The position numbers were made by a program, and so were the translations under genes. Positions 18,509 to 28,422 of a stretch of 64,000 nt of DNA are shown here, one piece after another (the first letter of the stretch is position 1; each line of letters starts with the position of its first letter). A model generated the notes under the pieces. That model had not been told where the DNA came from, ran no database searches, and was given only the letters and a program-made list of their open reading frames with translations. The stretch is taken from NCBI GenBank assembly GCA_900544675.1, contig UQVZ01000005.1:1-64000 (forward strand). The letters are read 5' to 3'. The DNA comes from an uncultured Bacteroides sp. Its GTDB lineage: Bacteria > Bacteroidota > Bacteroidia > Bacteroidales > Bacteroidaceae.

Positions 18509-20056
18509 ATGACAACAGAAGATATATTACAACTAAGGAACCGTGGTGAGGTAAGCAAGGTACAGTTCAAGGAACGTATCTTGGACAAATACGATATAGG
18601 CTGCGAACTGGTTGCCATGAGTAACTTTCGCGGCGGTCAGCTTGTGATTGGCATCAATGACAAAACAGGAGAATTTAACCCTTTGTCGTATGCAGAAGTG
18701 CAGGAAACAACCAATCTGCTCGGTAATATCGCTTCGGAAAATGTAGTTCCGAGTATTTTGCTCGACATTGATACGGCAAGCGTGGAGGGCGGAAGCGTAG
18801 TTGTAGCCACCATCAAAGAAGGAAACAATAAACCTTATCATGACAACAAAGGTATTGTCTGGATAAAGAATGGTGCGGACAAACGCAAGGTTTTTGATAA
18901 CGCTGAATTGGCTGAGATGATGTCTGAATGCGGCAGTTTCGCTCCGGATGAAGCCGTGGTAAGAGATGCTACTTTGGACGATTTGGATGAAAATACGCTC
19001 AAGATATTCCTGCAAAACCGCTTTTCACTTGTTTTGGAAAAGAAAGGGATTGTTGGCGACGTACTCCGTGAAACTTCACTTGATGATATAGCCGGTGCCA
19101 TTGCCAAAGGTCACAACCTGAATAAACTGATGCGCAATCTGCGTTTCATCCGCCCAGACGGAAGCCTGACGGTCGCCGCCATGCTTTTGTTTGGAAAATA
19201 TCCCCAGCGTTGGCTGCCGACTATGACAGCAAAATGTATCTGTTTTGTCGGGAATAAGATAGGCGGCAAGCAATTCCGGGACAAGGTAAATGATGCAGAC
19301 ATGGAAGGAAACTTGTTGCATCAGTTTGAAACCATCATGTCTTTCTTTACCCGCAATCTTAGAAACGTACAGGTGGAGGAAGAGTTTAATTCATTGGGCA
19401 AACTTGAAATACCATACGGAAGTCTGGTCGAGTTTGTGGTCAATGCTCTTGTCCACCGTTCACTCAACTGGAATGCGCCTATCCGCATCTTCATTTTTGA
19501 CAACCGCGTTGAGATACATAGTCCAGGCATACTTCCGAATGGTCTACAGGTGGAAGACATTACCAATGGCACATCCATGCCCCGCAACAATTTCCTTTTC
19601 AGCAATGCCATTTACCTTTTGCCCTATACAGGAGCAGGCACAGGTATCCAACGTGCTTTGGAAGATGGATTGCAGGTAGAGTTTAAGAATGATGAAAGGA
19701 CGCATGAATTCCTGATAACAATACAGAGAAATGCAGATTTTATCACCGACTCTGACACTCAGGCGCACAACCCTGACACTGACTCTGATACTTTTCACGC
19801 GAACTCTGGCACTCTAACACCCAATTCTGATGCTGACTCTGACACTCGCCGGATGAAACTTACTCCCAAGCAAAAGGATGTGGTTAATTTTTGCAGTGTA
19901 CCTCGCAGTAGTCGTGAAATACTTGAAAGAGCTGGGGTAACTTATCACAGCAAGAACATTCATACTTATATTAAAGATTTGGTTGAAGCCGGATATTTGG
20001 AAATGACAAATCCCAACAACCCGAATGCCAGTAATCAAAAATACAGAAAGAAATGA
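18509..20056 (+). CDS. AlbA_2 (Schlafen-like) ATP-binding/winged-helix protein in the BREX operon
   Basis: A 515-residue protein. Residues ~10-130 are an AlbA_2/divergent AAA-4-type domain (VQFKERI, FRGGQLVIGINDKTG, KPYHDNKGIVWIKNGADKRK), and residues ~140-410 continue as the associated ATP-binding HTH family. A repetitive Asp/Ser/Thr linker (~residues 414-448) leads to a C-terminal winged helix (SSREILERAGVTYHSKNIHTYIKDLVEAGYLEM). The ATG at 18509, 11 bp after the SIR2 stop, begins the conserved protein; an upstream in-frame ATG at 18452 overlaps the SIR2 gene and is unlikely. The stop overlaps pglZ by ATGA. Similar genes occur in type 1 BREX loci, perhaps as regulators. Confidence 0.85.
   Translation: MTTEDILQLRNRGEVSKVQFKERILDKYDIGCELVAMSNFRGGQLVIGINDKTGEFNPLSYAEVQETTNLLGNIASENVVPSILLDIDTASVEGGSVVVATIKEGNNKPYHDNKGIVWIKNGADKRKVFDNAELAEMMSECGSFAPDEAVVRDATLDDLDENTLKIFLQNRFSLVLEKKGIVGDVLRETSLDDIAGAIAKGHNLNKLMRNLRFIRPDGSLTVAAMLLFGKYPQRWLPTMTAKCICFVGNKIGGKQFRDKVNDADMEGNLLHQFETIMSFFTRNLRNVQVEEEFNSLGKLEIPYGSLVEFVVNALVHRSLNWNAPIRIFIFDNRVEIHSPGILPNGLQVEDITNGTSMPRNNFLFSNAIYLLPYTGAGTGIQRALEDGLQVEFKNDERTHEFLITIQRNADFITDSDTQAHNPDTDSDTFHANSGTLTPNSDADSDTRRMKLTPKQKDVVNFCSVPRSSREILERAGVTYHSKNIHTYIKDLVEAGYLEMTNPNNPNASNQKYRKK
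19747..19852 (+). repeat. Imperfect tandem repeat encoding an Asp-Ser-Asp-Thr-rich linker
   Basis: The sequence GACTCTGACACT and close variants recur across about 100 bp. They encode spaced D-S-D-T units (three clear units plus D-T and N-S-G-T variants) between the ATP-binding part and the winged helix of the AlbA_2-type protein. Repeats of this kind can change length by slippage; units of 12 bp or other multiples of three keep the frame. Confidence 0.7.
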
Positions 20057-22608
20057 CCGTTACAGACAAGATATATTCTTACTTTGACAAGAATCCGGAC
20101 TTACGGGTTCTCTTTATCTTCAATGACGAGTTTCTCGCCATGGAGCTTGCGGAAGCGACGTGGAAAGAGGGATACCGCTATGTGGATTTCAAAGGGGATT
20201 GGTTTACGAAAAAATACAATCTGGATACCACATGGGCAAATGAAAAGGTTATCCTCTATTTCCATCAGGAATCACCGCTGCAACGGAAATCTTTGCAAGG
20301 GCAATTCCCGTTGCTTGACGTTTTGACGGCAAACATGGAATACCACCACCAGGACTACGTGGCCTATATGCAGCAATACAGTTTGCCTTCAAATATGGCA
20401 CTCTTTGTAGAAAAGAACATCAAGCAACTGCAATCCGACAGGATGCTCCGGCTGCTGCAAAGCTATTATACCGACCGAAGCATTACACTGGAAATTGCTG
20501 TCAGGGCGTTCCTGTCCTCCTACTTGGCTCAAACCCGTGTGTTGGATTGGGACAACATCATTCTGAGAGTTTTATTTTTAGGACGAAGTTCAGAACGAAA
20601 CAAACAGACGGATTTCTATGTGAAGCTGAGAAGCGCGGCGATGGTAAAAGACAAGTTGAACGAGAAGTTAGAAAGCATTTTTGGCTGCACGATAGATGAC
20701 CATGCGGAAACAAAGGTGAAGAGGCTGGTAGAAACGTTCAAATACAATGCCATCGTACAGAACCTTGCTCCTGTTCCGGCAGATAACTACAAAGGTTACA
20801 GGATAACCGATTCCATCGCCTTGCAGCAGATGAACCGCATCTTAGAGCTGGCCATGAACCACCCCAAGACGGCAGAAGCATTAACGGAAGTGATGGATGA
20901 ATGGGGAACGGACATCCGTGATGAAGACCTCATCCGCTGGTATGGTGCGGATGCCAACTATTATTATATCCCGGAAGGGCTTTGCCTGCCCATACTTCGC
21001 AGCCTGATGGAAAAGGCTATCATGGAAGCCCCGAAGAAAGCGATGGCCAAGCTGGAGGAATTGAAGGTGAAACACAGCGACAATAACGAGGTGGGTGCAG
21101 TCATAGACTATGACATGCTGGTAGCGCGCTATTATGAATGTGCCTTGTCGTTAGGTTCCATTACCTTGAACCAACCGGACGACTATCTCCATAAATACCG
21201 GGATGAATATTATCTGATTGACCAGCTGTACCGGCAGTCTATTGAATGTTTCTGTAAAATAAGCCCCACTATTGCCCTTTACGATGCGGTACAGAAAGTG
21301 AAGCACAACTTGGATATGCAATATGCCAAGCTGTGTAACCGCATCAATCTGGAATGGATGCGTTGTGTGAAAGACGCAGGCAGCATGAATGCCATACATG
21401 GACTCAGGCAGCAGGATTTCTACGACAGCCTGATTAAAGGGATACAGAAAAAGGTAGTGATCATCGTGAGCGATGCCCTCCGCTACGAGGTGGCGCAAGA
21501 GCTTATCGGCGTATTGGCGGCACGCAAACATATAGCCCGTCTGAACATGGGTATCGCCATGCTGCCTTCTGAAACGAAGTTTTGCAAACCGGCATTGCTT
21601 CCGCATCACAGCCTGCGGCTGTATGCCGAAGTGGACGGGACGCAAAACATGGGCGTGGACGACCGAATACTGGACACGATGGACAAACGTACTGAACAAG
21701 TGGACGCTTATCGGCAAGGAGCTGTCTGCGTGGATTATGAAACGGTAGGGAAATATGAGCAAGACAAGAACCGCGAGATATTCAAGCATCCGCTGGTGTA
21801 CGTCATGCACAATACCATTGACGACAAGAGCCATTCAGCCGTGGCTAAAGACATCGTTGACAGTTGCAGAGATGCCATCAATGAATTGGAAACGCTGGTG
21901 CATAAGCTCCATGAGTCTTACAATGTGACAGAGGTCTATATCACTTCAGACCACGGCTTCCTATTCAATGACCAAGTGTTTGAAGACAAGGACAAGCACA
22001 AAGTAACCGAAGATGCGTTGGAAAAGAGTACCCGATACTACCTCACGCAATCGGAGGCTGCGGTACCGGGTATTGTGAAATTTCCCTTGTCGGAAGTTTC
22101 CGGCATGGAAGAAGACGATATATATGTAGCAGTCCCTGAGGGAACCAACCGCCTGCAAGCACCGGCAGGAGGCTATCGGTTCACGCATGGTGGAGCTTCT
22201 TTGCAGGAATTGTTGATACCTATTATTATAAGTCGGCAAGAAAGAGTAAACACTAAGACACCGGTGGGCGTAATGGTGCTTGACAGGAACCTTTCCATAC
22301 AAGCATCACGCCTTCGCTTCAAATTGTTGCAGACCGATGCGGTGAGCATGGAGATGAAAGCTCGTACCATCAAAGTGGCACTCTACTATAATGATATGGC
22401 AGTCACACCGGTCAAAGAATATGTGCTGAATAGTACGGATGCCTTGCTTGACAACCGCAAGGTATTGGTTGACCTCACCTTAAACCAAAACATTGATGCC
22501 AAAGTGTTACAGTTAAGGGTGTATGATGTGACCGATGGCCTGAATCCTTTAATAAAGGAGAATGTGACGAACAACACGCTAATTGGTAATGAATTTGATT
22601 TTGATTGA
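20053..22608 (+). CDS. pglZ: BREX phosphatase-like protein PglZ (BrxZ)
   Basis: An 851-residue member of the PglZ family, which has an alkaline-phosphatase-superfamily core. The metal-site strand VVIIVSDALRYEVA lies at about 467-480 and a second metal-site motif ITSDHGFLFND near 629-639. PglZ is the signature protein of all BREX types; nuclease activity has been reported for some homologues. It overlaps both neighbours by ATGA, so it is made in fixed ratio with the AlbA_2 protein and BrxL. The length and domain order are normal for type 1 PglZ. Confidence 0.94.
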   Translation: MTVTDKIYSYFDKNPDLRVLFIFNDEFLAMELAEATWKEGYRYVDFKGDWFTKKYNLDTTWANEKVILYFHQESPLQRKSLQGQFPLLDVLTANMEYHHQDYVAYMQQYSLPSNMALFVEKNIKQLQSDRMLRLLQSYYTDRSITLEIAVRAFLSSYLAQTRVLDWDNIILRVLFLGRSSERNKQTDFYVKLRSAAMVKDKLNEKLESIFGCTIDDHAETKVKRLVETFKYNAIVQNLAPVPADNYKGYRITDSIALQQMNRILELAMNHPKTAEALTEVMDEWGTDIRDEDLIRWYGADANYYYIPEGLCLPILRSLMEKAIMEAPKKAMAKLEELKVKHSDNNEVGAVIDYDMLVARYYECALSLGSITLNQPDDYLHKYRDEYYLIDQLYRQSIECFCKISPTIALYDAVQKVKHNLDMQYAKLCNRINLEWMRCVKDAGSMNAIHGLRQQDFYDSLIKGIQKKVVIIVSDALRYEVAQELIGVLAARKHIARLNMGIAMLPSETKFCKPALLPHHSLRLYAEVDGTQNMGVDDRILDTMDKRTEQVDAYRQGAVCVDYETVGKYEQDKNREIFKHPLVYVMHNTIDDKSHSAVAKDIVDSCRDAINELETLVHKLHESYNVTEVYITSDHGFLFNDQVFEDKDKHKVTEDALEKSTRYYLTQSEAAVPGIVKFPLSEVSGMEEDDIYVAVPEGTNRLQAPAGGYRFTHGGASLQELLIPIIISRQERVNTKTPVGVMVLDRNLSIQASRLRFKLLQTDAVSMEMKARTIKVALYYNDMAVTPVKEYVLNSTDALLDNRKVLVDLTLNQNIDAKVLQLRVYDVTDGLNPLIKENVTNNTLIGNEFDFD

Positions 22609-24701
22609 TGATGGATTTGCAAGATAAAATAATGAATGCCTTTATTGGCAAAGTGGTCCGCAAGGATTTGGCCTTTCTCGTGAAAGGTGGGCTGCCCGTT
22701 CCTACATACGTGTTGGAATACCTGTTGGGACAGTATTGTGCCAGCAATGATGAAGAAGTTATAGCGGAAGGCTTGGAGAAAGTGAAAAAGGTCATCCAAA
22801 ACAACTACGTGCATCGTGCCGATGCCGAAGCCATCAAAGGTATGATTCGCGAAAAAGGCAAGCATCGCATCATTGACAAGGTAACGGTGACACTCAATGA
22901 AAGGTCGGATGAATATCAAGCCCATTTTGCCAACTTAGGCTTGAACAATGTACCTATAAGCACGCAGTATGTAACTTCCAATCCCAAGTTGCTTTCAGGC
23001 AACGGCGTCTGGTGCATCGTGACCATCGGGTATATTCCCGGAGAAGATGTTAAGGTGCGTTGGGAGATACAGACCCTCAAGCCGGTGCAAATATCCAACG
23101 TGGATGTGCAGGAATACATAGACCTGCGTAAATCTTTCACTACGGAAGAATGGATTGACTTCATGATGCACACAGTCGGTTTAGATCCTGACAAGTTCAA
23201 TAGGAGAGAGAAATTCATTACACTGTCCAGACTGTTGCCTCATGTAGAAAACAATTTCAATTTCATGGAACTTGGCCCGAAAGGAACCGGTAAAAGCCAC
23301 GTGTTCCAAGAGTTGTCTCCATACGGGGTGTTGGTGAGCGGCGGTGATGTGACGAGTGCCCGCCTCTTCGTCAAGATGAGTGGTAACAAGGAAATACTTG
23401 GACTGGTAGGATATTGGGATGTAGTAGCTTGGGACGAGTTCGAGCAGCAAAAAGGCCGCAACGTGGATGCCGTATTGATAGACACCATGCAGAACTACCT
23501 TGCCAACAAGTCGTTCAACCGTGGAAAAGGGACGCACGAGGCTTCCGCTTCTATGGTATTTGTGGGCAACACCAAACACACGGTGCCTTATATGTTGAAG
23601 AACAGTCATCTGTTTGAATCCATCCCCACGGCTTTCATCAAAGGCGCTTTCCTCGACCGTATCCATCTTTATAATCCCGGTTGGGAAATCAAGATGCTGA
23701 AAAAAGACAGTTTTTCCAAAGGCTATGGGTTAATCACAGACTACATCGCCGCCATTCTGCATGAGTTGCGCAACAACGACCTTACCGGCCTGCTGAAAGA
23801 ATATGCTAAATTCGACGGTTCTCTGTCTGAACGTGACCATTTGGCCATACGCAAGACATTTTCCGGCATGGTGAAACTTCTTTATCCGGACGGGAAGATG
23901 ACAGGCAAAGAAGCCTGCGAACTGATAGACTTTGCGGCAGAATGTCGCAAACGTGTAAAAGACCAGCTTTACCTCATTGACGAAACTTTCAGGGCTGAAC
24001 CGGCTAAGTTCATCTATATCCGCAAGATGGATGGTGCAGAAATCCATGTGGAAACATTGGAAAACATAAACTATGCACAAAGCACAGGCCGTGATGCAGC
24101 ACAAAATTTTGTTACCGAGGCGGAAAAAAAAGAAAGCATGGATGCGCCTCAAGATAATATGTCTACTGTTCCACAGGATGGCACTGAAACCGTTAAAAAG
24201 AATCGCCCTCGCATTCCTGTATTACAGGAAAAGAATCTTTCATTCCGTTTGGGGCAGACAGGAGTTACTTACCAATCCCTTTTTGCTGACTACCTGAAAG
24301 ATGCGACAGAAATCACGATAGAAGACCCGTTTATCCGTACAAGCTGGCAAATAAAGAATTTGATGGAATTTATGACCATGCTGATAGATACCCGTAATGT
24401 GGATGAGCTGAAAGTACATCTGATAACCAATGAAGAAGAAAGCAAAATCCCTGAACTGATTGACAAGTTGGATGACATTAAAGATGACATGATTGAATAC
24501 GGCATCGAGTTTGACTACAAATTCCGGGATTTCCATGACCGTTGCATCAAAACAGATAACGGTTGGGTCATCTCGTTAGGCAGAGGATTGGATATTTATG
24601 AAAAGTACAGTCCTTATTCGGTGGCTGCAGTACGTCCGGGCAAACGCAAGTGCAAAGAATTTATGGTAACCTATACGAAAAGCAATCCCGAAAACAAATA
24701 A
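22605..24701 (+). CDS. brxL: BrxL AAA+ protein with a C-terminal MIT_C (PLD-like) domain
   Basis: A 698-residue protein. The N-terminal ~200 residues and the AAA+ core are BrxL-like: Walker A GPKGTGKS at about 223-230, then GVLVSGGDVTSARLFV and a Walker B-like DVVAWDEF. Canonical BrxL ends in a Lon-like protease domain. Here residues ~565-695 instead match the MIT_C domain known from eukaryotic MITD1: ITIEDPFIRTSWQIKNLMEF, FHDRCIKTDNGW and LGRGLDIYEKYSPYSVA. MIT_C has a phospholipase D-like fold that binds membranes in MITD1. A charged linker (~500-545) joins the parts. The role in BREX (phage exclusion, DNA translocation) is known for the family; the effect of the swapped tail is unknown. 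Confidence 0.88.
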   Translation: MMMDLQDKIMNAFIGKVVRKDLAFLVKGGLPVPTYVLEYLLGQYCASNDEEVIAEGLEKVKKVIQNNYVHRADAEAIKGMIREKGKHRIIDKVTVTLNERSDEYQAHFANLGLNNVPISTQYVTSNPKLLSGNGVWCIVTIGYIPGEDVKVRWEIQTLKPVQISNVDVQEYIDLRKSFTTEEWIDFMMHTVGLDPDKFNRREKFITLSRLLPHVENNFNFMELGPKGTGKSHVFQELSPYGVLVSGGDVTSARLFVKMSGNKEILGLVGYWDVVAWDEFEQQKGRNVDAVLIDTMQNYLANKSFNRGKGTHEASASMVFVGNTKHTVPYMLKNSHLFESIPTAFIKGAFLDRIHLYNPGWEIKMLKKDSFSKGYGLITDYIAAILHELRNNDLTGLLKEYAKFDGSLSERDHLAIRKTFSGMVKLLYPDGKMTGKEACELIDFAAECRKRVKDQLYLIDETFRAEPAKFIYIRKMDGAEIHVETLENINYAQSTGRDAAQNFVTEAEKKESMDAPQDNMSTVPQDGTETVKKNRPRIPVLQEKNLSFRLGQTGVTYQSLFADYLKDATEITIEDPFIRTSWQIKNLMEFMTMLIDTRNVDELKVHLITNEEESKIPELIDKLDDIKDDMIEYGIEFDYKFRDFHDRCIKTDNGWVISLGRGLDIYEKYSPYSVAAVRPGKRKCKEFMVTYTKSNPENK

Positions 24702-24710
24702 AAAAGGCTC

Positions 24711-26927
24711 ATGCAAAAACTCCGCTGTGTAGTAGAACGCATCACCTATCAGAATCCTGAGAACGGGTATTCTGTGATGAAGGTCAAGGTAAAAGGTTAC
24801 AATGACCTCGTAACCTTGGTTGGAAACTTATTGGAGGTGCCCGCAGGTAGCGTGCTGTTATGTGACGGAGAATGGAAAATCGATAAAAGATACGGTAGCC
24901 AGTTTGCCGTACAGTCTTGGGAGGAAGTCATGCCGGCTACCGCTTACGGCATAGAAAAATACTTGGGCAGCGGCTTAGTAAAAGGCATTGGCCCGAAGTT
25001 TGCGCAACTGATAGTCAAACAGTTTGGACTTGACACCATAGACGTGATAGAAACAGACATCAAGCGACTCTATGAAGTTCCAGGCATCGGGAAAAAACGT
25101 GTGGAAAAGATCCGTGAGAGCTGGGAGAAGCAAAAAGACATAAAGAACGTGATGCTTTTTCTGCAAGGCTATGGAGTAAGCACCGCATACGCAGCGAAAA
25201 TATACCGCCAATATGGCAAGGACAGCATCAATAAGGTAAAGGAAAATCCCTACCGTTTGGCGGATGACATCTGGGGTATCGGCTTCAAAACGGCGGACGG
25301 CATTGCAAGCAAGATGGGGTATGAGAAGAACGACCTGCGCCGCTGCAAAAGCGGCATCATCTATACATTGAACCAGCTTGCCAATGAAGGTCATGTATAT
25401 GCAGAAGAGGAACAATTAGTAAAGTCGGCGTTGGAGCTGCTTGAAGCGGATGAAGAACCTATCCGGAAAGCATTATCGGACATGTCGCAAACGGAAGCCT
25501 TGAAGATAGAAGACAAAGCCATCTATCTGCCGCCTTTTTATTATGCTGAAATAGGAACCGCCAACCGGCTGCTTGCCCTGCTGCAAGAATCAGGAAAAGA
25601 CGTCCTTGCCAAGCCTCTCGACATAAAAGCTCTTTCTGAAGAAACGAGTATTGAATACGATGAAGTACAGAAACAGGCCATCGAAGAAGCCGTCCGTTCC
25701 AAAGTTATGGTATTGACCGGCGGTCCCGGCACGGGAAAGACAACGACTACGCAAGGCATCATTGCCGCATTGAAACACCAGGGAATGAAAATCCTGTTGG
25801 CTGCCCCGACTGGCCGTGCCGCCAAACGAATGAGTGAAGCCACGGGTATGGAGGCAAAGACCATTCATCGGCTATTAGAGTTTAATCCGCAGGACGGTTA
25901 CAAACGGAATGACGAGAATCCATTGGAAGCGGATGTGTTGATTGTTGATGAATGTTCTATGATAGACATCATCCTGATGAATAATCTACTGAAAGCCGTA
26001 CCCACCTCCATGCGTTTGGTATTGGTTGGCGACATAGACCAATTACCGAGTGTGGGTGCAGGCAATGTATTGCGCGACATTATTGAAAGCCACAAGATAC
26101 CCGTCATCCGCTTGACCCGCATATTCCGTCAAGCACAGTCGAGCCGTATTGTCATGAGTGCCCATGCCATAAATCAAGGGCGATTCCCAGACACAAGCAA
26201 CGGCAAGCAGACAGATTTCTTTTTCATCGAGCAAGGAGATCCAGAAGCTGTTGCGAAAGAAATTGTAAATTTGGTGAAGAACCGACTTCCTAAAGCATAC
26301 CATCGAAAAACAAGCGACATTCAAGTGTTAACGCCCATGCAGCGAGGCGTGGTTGGCGCTTCCAACTTGAACATGGCTTTGCAGTCGGCACTGAATCCGT
26401 CCCAATTAGCGTTGAATCGTGGCGGCTACTCGTTCCGTCAGGGCGACAGGGTGATGCAATTACGCAACAACTACGACAAAGAGGTATTCAACGGCGATTT
26501 AGGTTATGTGGATCAGATTGATATGGAAGAACGCACGCTGCATGTCAATTTTGATGGCCGCTTGGTAGAATACGATGTTTCTGAATTGGATGAGCTGACA
26601 CTTGCTTATGCCACAACAATTCATAAATCACAAGGATCGGAATACCCCATTGTGGTGATGCCTATATTGATGACGCATTATGTGATGCTTCAACGAAACC
26701 TTATTTATACCGGTATCACCCGTGCCAAGAAGATTTGCGTGCTTATCGGCACAAAGAAAGCACTTGCGTTTGCTATTCGAAACATGTCGGTATTAAAGCG
26801 CAATACCCGACTGAAAGAACGGTTGAACCAAACAACAAAAGTATCCAAGCCAAAGGAATATGTTTTGAACGAACCATCTTTATATGGCATGGTTGCTGAA
26901 GACATGGCAGAATATGGAGGAACATAA
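24711..26927 (+). CDS. recD2: RecD2-type SF1B DNA helicase
   Basis: A 738-residue helicase. An N-terminal OB-like domain (residues 1-80) is followed by helix-hairpin-helix repeats (GSGLVKGIGPKFAQLIV; VPGIGKKRVEKIRESW), then the helicase core: Walker A TGGPGTGKTTTT at about 336-347, Walker B VDECSMID near 411-418, and TIHKSQGSE and YTGITRAKK motifs near the end. This is the RecD2 arrangement (5'-3' helicase acting outside RecBCD). It starts 9 bp after brxL with no visible promoter, so it probably belongs to the same transcript. The pairing with a Y-family polymerase suggests a repair or phage-DNA-processing role. Confidence 0.9.
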   Translation: MQKLRCVVERITYQNPENGYSVMKVKVKGYNDLVTLVGNLLEVPAGSVLLCDGEWKIDKRYGSQFAVQSWEEVMPATAYGIEKYLGSGLVKGIGPKFAQLIVKQFGLDTIDVIETDIKRLYEVPGIGKKRVEKIRESWEKQKDIKNVMLFLQGYGVSTAYAAKIYRQYGKDSINKVKENPYRLADDIWGIGFKTADGIASKMGYEKNDLRRCKSGIIYTLNQLANEGHVYAEEEQLVKSALELLEADEEPIRKALSDMSQTEALKIEDKAIYLPPFYYAEIGTANRLLALLQESGKDVLAKPLDIKALSEETSIEYDEVQKQAIEEAVRSKVMVLTGGPGTGKTTTTQGIIAALKHQGMKILLAAPTGRAAKRMSEATGMEAKTIHRLLEFNPQDGYKRNDENPLEADVLIVDECSMIDIILMNNLLKAVPTSMRLVLVGDIDQLPSVGAGNVLRDIIESHKIPVIRLTRIFRQAQSSRIVMSAHAINQGRFPDTSNGKQTDFFFIEQGDPEAVAKEIVNLVKNRLPKAYHRKTSDIQVLTPMQRGVVGASNLNMALQSALNPSQLALNRGGYSFRQGDRVMQLRNNYDKEVFNGDLGYVDQIDMEERTLHVNFDGRLVEYDVSELDELTLAYATTIHKSQGSEYPIVVMPILMTHYVMLQRNLIYTGITRAKKICVLIGTKKALAFAIRNMSVLKRNTRLKERLNQTTKVSKPKEYVLNEPSLYGMVAEDMAEYGGT

Positions 26928-26928
26928 A

Positions 26929-28422
26929 ATGATCGAGCAAGTTTCACGACAATATATAGCGATAGATCTAAAATCATTCTACGCCTCTGTGGAATGTGTC
27001 GAGCGAGGACTTGACCCGCTTGACACGTGCCTTGTCGTGGCCGACCCCAAAAGGACGGAAAAGACAATCTGCCTTGCCGTGTCTCCGGCCTTGAAAGCAT
27101 ACGGCTTGGGCGGAAGGCCCAGGCTGTTTGAGGTGGTGCAGAAAGCCAGCGAGGTAAACAGACAACGGGGACATTCAGGTAAGTCGTACTCGAAAAGAGA
27201 ACTCGACGCGAACAAGCAACTTGCCGTTGACTACATTGTCGCACAGCCTCGTATGGCGCATTACATCCAATGCAGTACGCGCATTTATGAAATTTACCTT
27301 CGTTACATTGCCCCTGAGGACATACACGTCTATTCCATCGACGAAGTGTTCATTGATGTCACGGCTTATCTCAAAAGTTACAAGATGACCGCCCATGAGC
27401 TGGCTATGAAAATGATACGCGAGGTCTTGAAAGAGACAGGCATCACCGCCACAGCTGGCATTGGTACAAATTTATACCTCTGCAAAATCGCGATGGATAT
27501 TGTGGCCAAGAAAATGCCACCCGACAAGGACGGCGTGCGCATAGCTGAACTTGACGAGATGTCTTACCGCTGCCAATTATGGGGACACACGCCGCTTACT
27601 GACTTTTGGCGCGTGGGCCGTGGCATAGCCGCACGGTTGGCTCAATACGGCATAATGACCATGGGCGACATAGCCCGCTGTTCCTTAGAGAATGAAGATT
27701 TTCTTTACAGGTTGTTCGGCGTCAATGCTGAACTGCTGATAGACCACGCTTGGGGTTGGGAACCGGTGACGATGGACTTGGTAAAGGCTTACCGACCGGA
27801 AACAACCTCGTTGAGCAGCGGCCAGGTTTTACAGTCACCGTACACCGTAACACAGGCACGCAACGTAGTGAAGGAAATGGCGGACAGCCTGTCGCTCGAC
27901 CTTGTAAGCAAACGGCTTGTCACCGACCAGATTGTACTTACCGTGGGTTATGATGTCGCCTCATTGACCGACCCTGCAATCAGCGGAAAATACCACGGAA
28001 AAGTTAAGACCGACCACTATGGGCGTCAAGTGCCTGCCCATGCCCACGGAACAATCGGGACAGACGGCTTCACTTCATCCGCAAAGACCATCATCGCAAA
28101 GACCGCAGAACTGTTCGACCGCATTGTGAATCCCGACCTGCTTATACGACAACTTACCCTTTGCGTCAACCACCTTATACCGGAAACGGATGCAAAGACA
28201 AAAAAGGGAGTCAGACAGCTTGACCTTTTCACTGACTATGAGGAAATAGAACGGCAGGAGAAAGCCGAATTTGAGGAAAAAGCGAAGGAGCGCCGCCGTC
28301 AGGAGGCCATTCTGCGAATAAAGCAGATGTACGGTAAGAATGCTATACTCAACGGGATGAACTATGCAGACGGGGCGACACAGAGGGAACGTAACCAGCA
28401 GATAGGAGGGCATCATGAGTAA
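26929..28422 (+). CDS. Y-family (DinB/UmuC-type) DNA polymerase
   Basis: A 497-residue lesion-bypass polymerase. The catalytic metal sites are visible: AIDLKSFYASVE (D13) and YSIDEVFID (D and E at about 138-139). A helix-hairpin-helix thumb (WRVGRGIAARLAQYGIMTMGDIA) and a little-finger region follow. The ATG at 26929 is chosen because a GGAGG lies 9-14 bp upstream and conserved sequence begins here; upstream in-frame ATGs at 26884 and 26914 lie inside recD2. It overlaps the YolD-like gene by 8 bp. The pairing with YolD matches other mobile polymerase cassettes. Confidence 0.93.
   Translation: MIEQVSRQYIAIDLKSFYASVECVERGLDPLDTCLVVADPKRTEKTICLAVSPALKAYGLGGRPRLFEVVQKASEVNRQRGHSGKSYSKRELDANKQLAVDYIVAQPRMAHYIQCSTRIYEIYLRYIAPEDIHVYSIDEVFIDVTAYLKSYKMTAHELAMKMIREVLKETGITATAGIGTNLYLCKIAMDIVAKKMPPDKDGVRIAELDEMSYRCQLWGHTPLTDFWRVGRGIAARLAQYGIMTMGDIARCSLENEDFLYRLFGVNAELLIDHAWGWEPVTMDLVKAYRPETTSLSSGQVLQSPYTVTQARNVVKEMADSLSLDLVSKRLVTDQIVLTVGYDVASLTDPAISGKYHGKVKTDHYGRQVPAHAHGTIGTDGFTSSAKTIIAKTAELFDRIVNPDLLIRQLTLCVNHLIPETDAKTKKGVRQLDLFTDYEEIERQEKAEFEEKAKERRRQEAILRIKQMYGKNAILNGMNYADGATQRERNQQIGGHHE

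Noticed and set aside
22605..24701. Calling brxL a complete Lon-like protease
   Set aside because: The C-terminal region lacks a visible Lon Ser/Lys active-site pattern and instead matches MIT_C.
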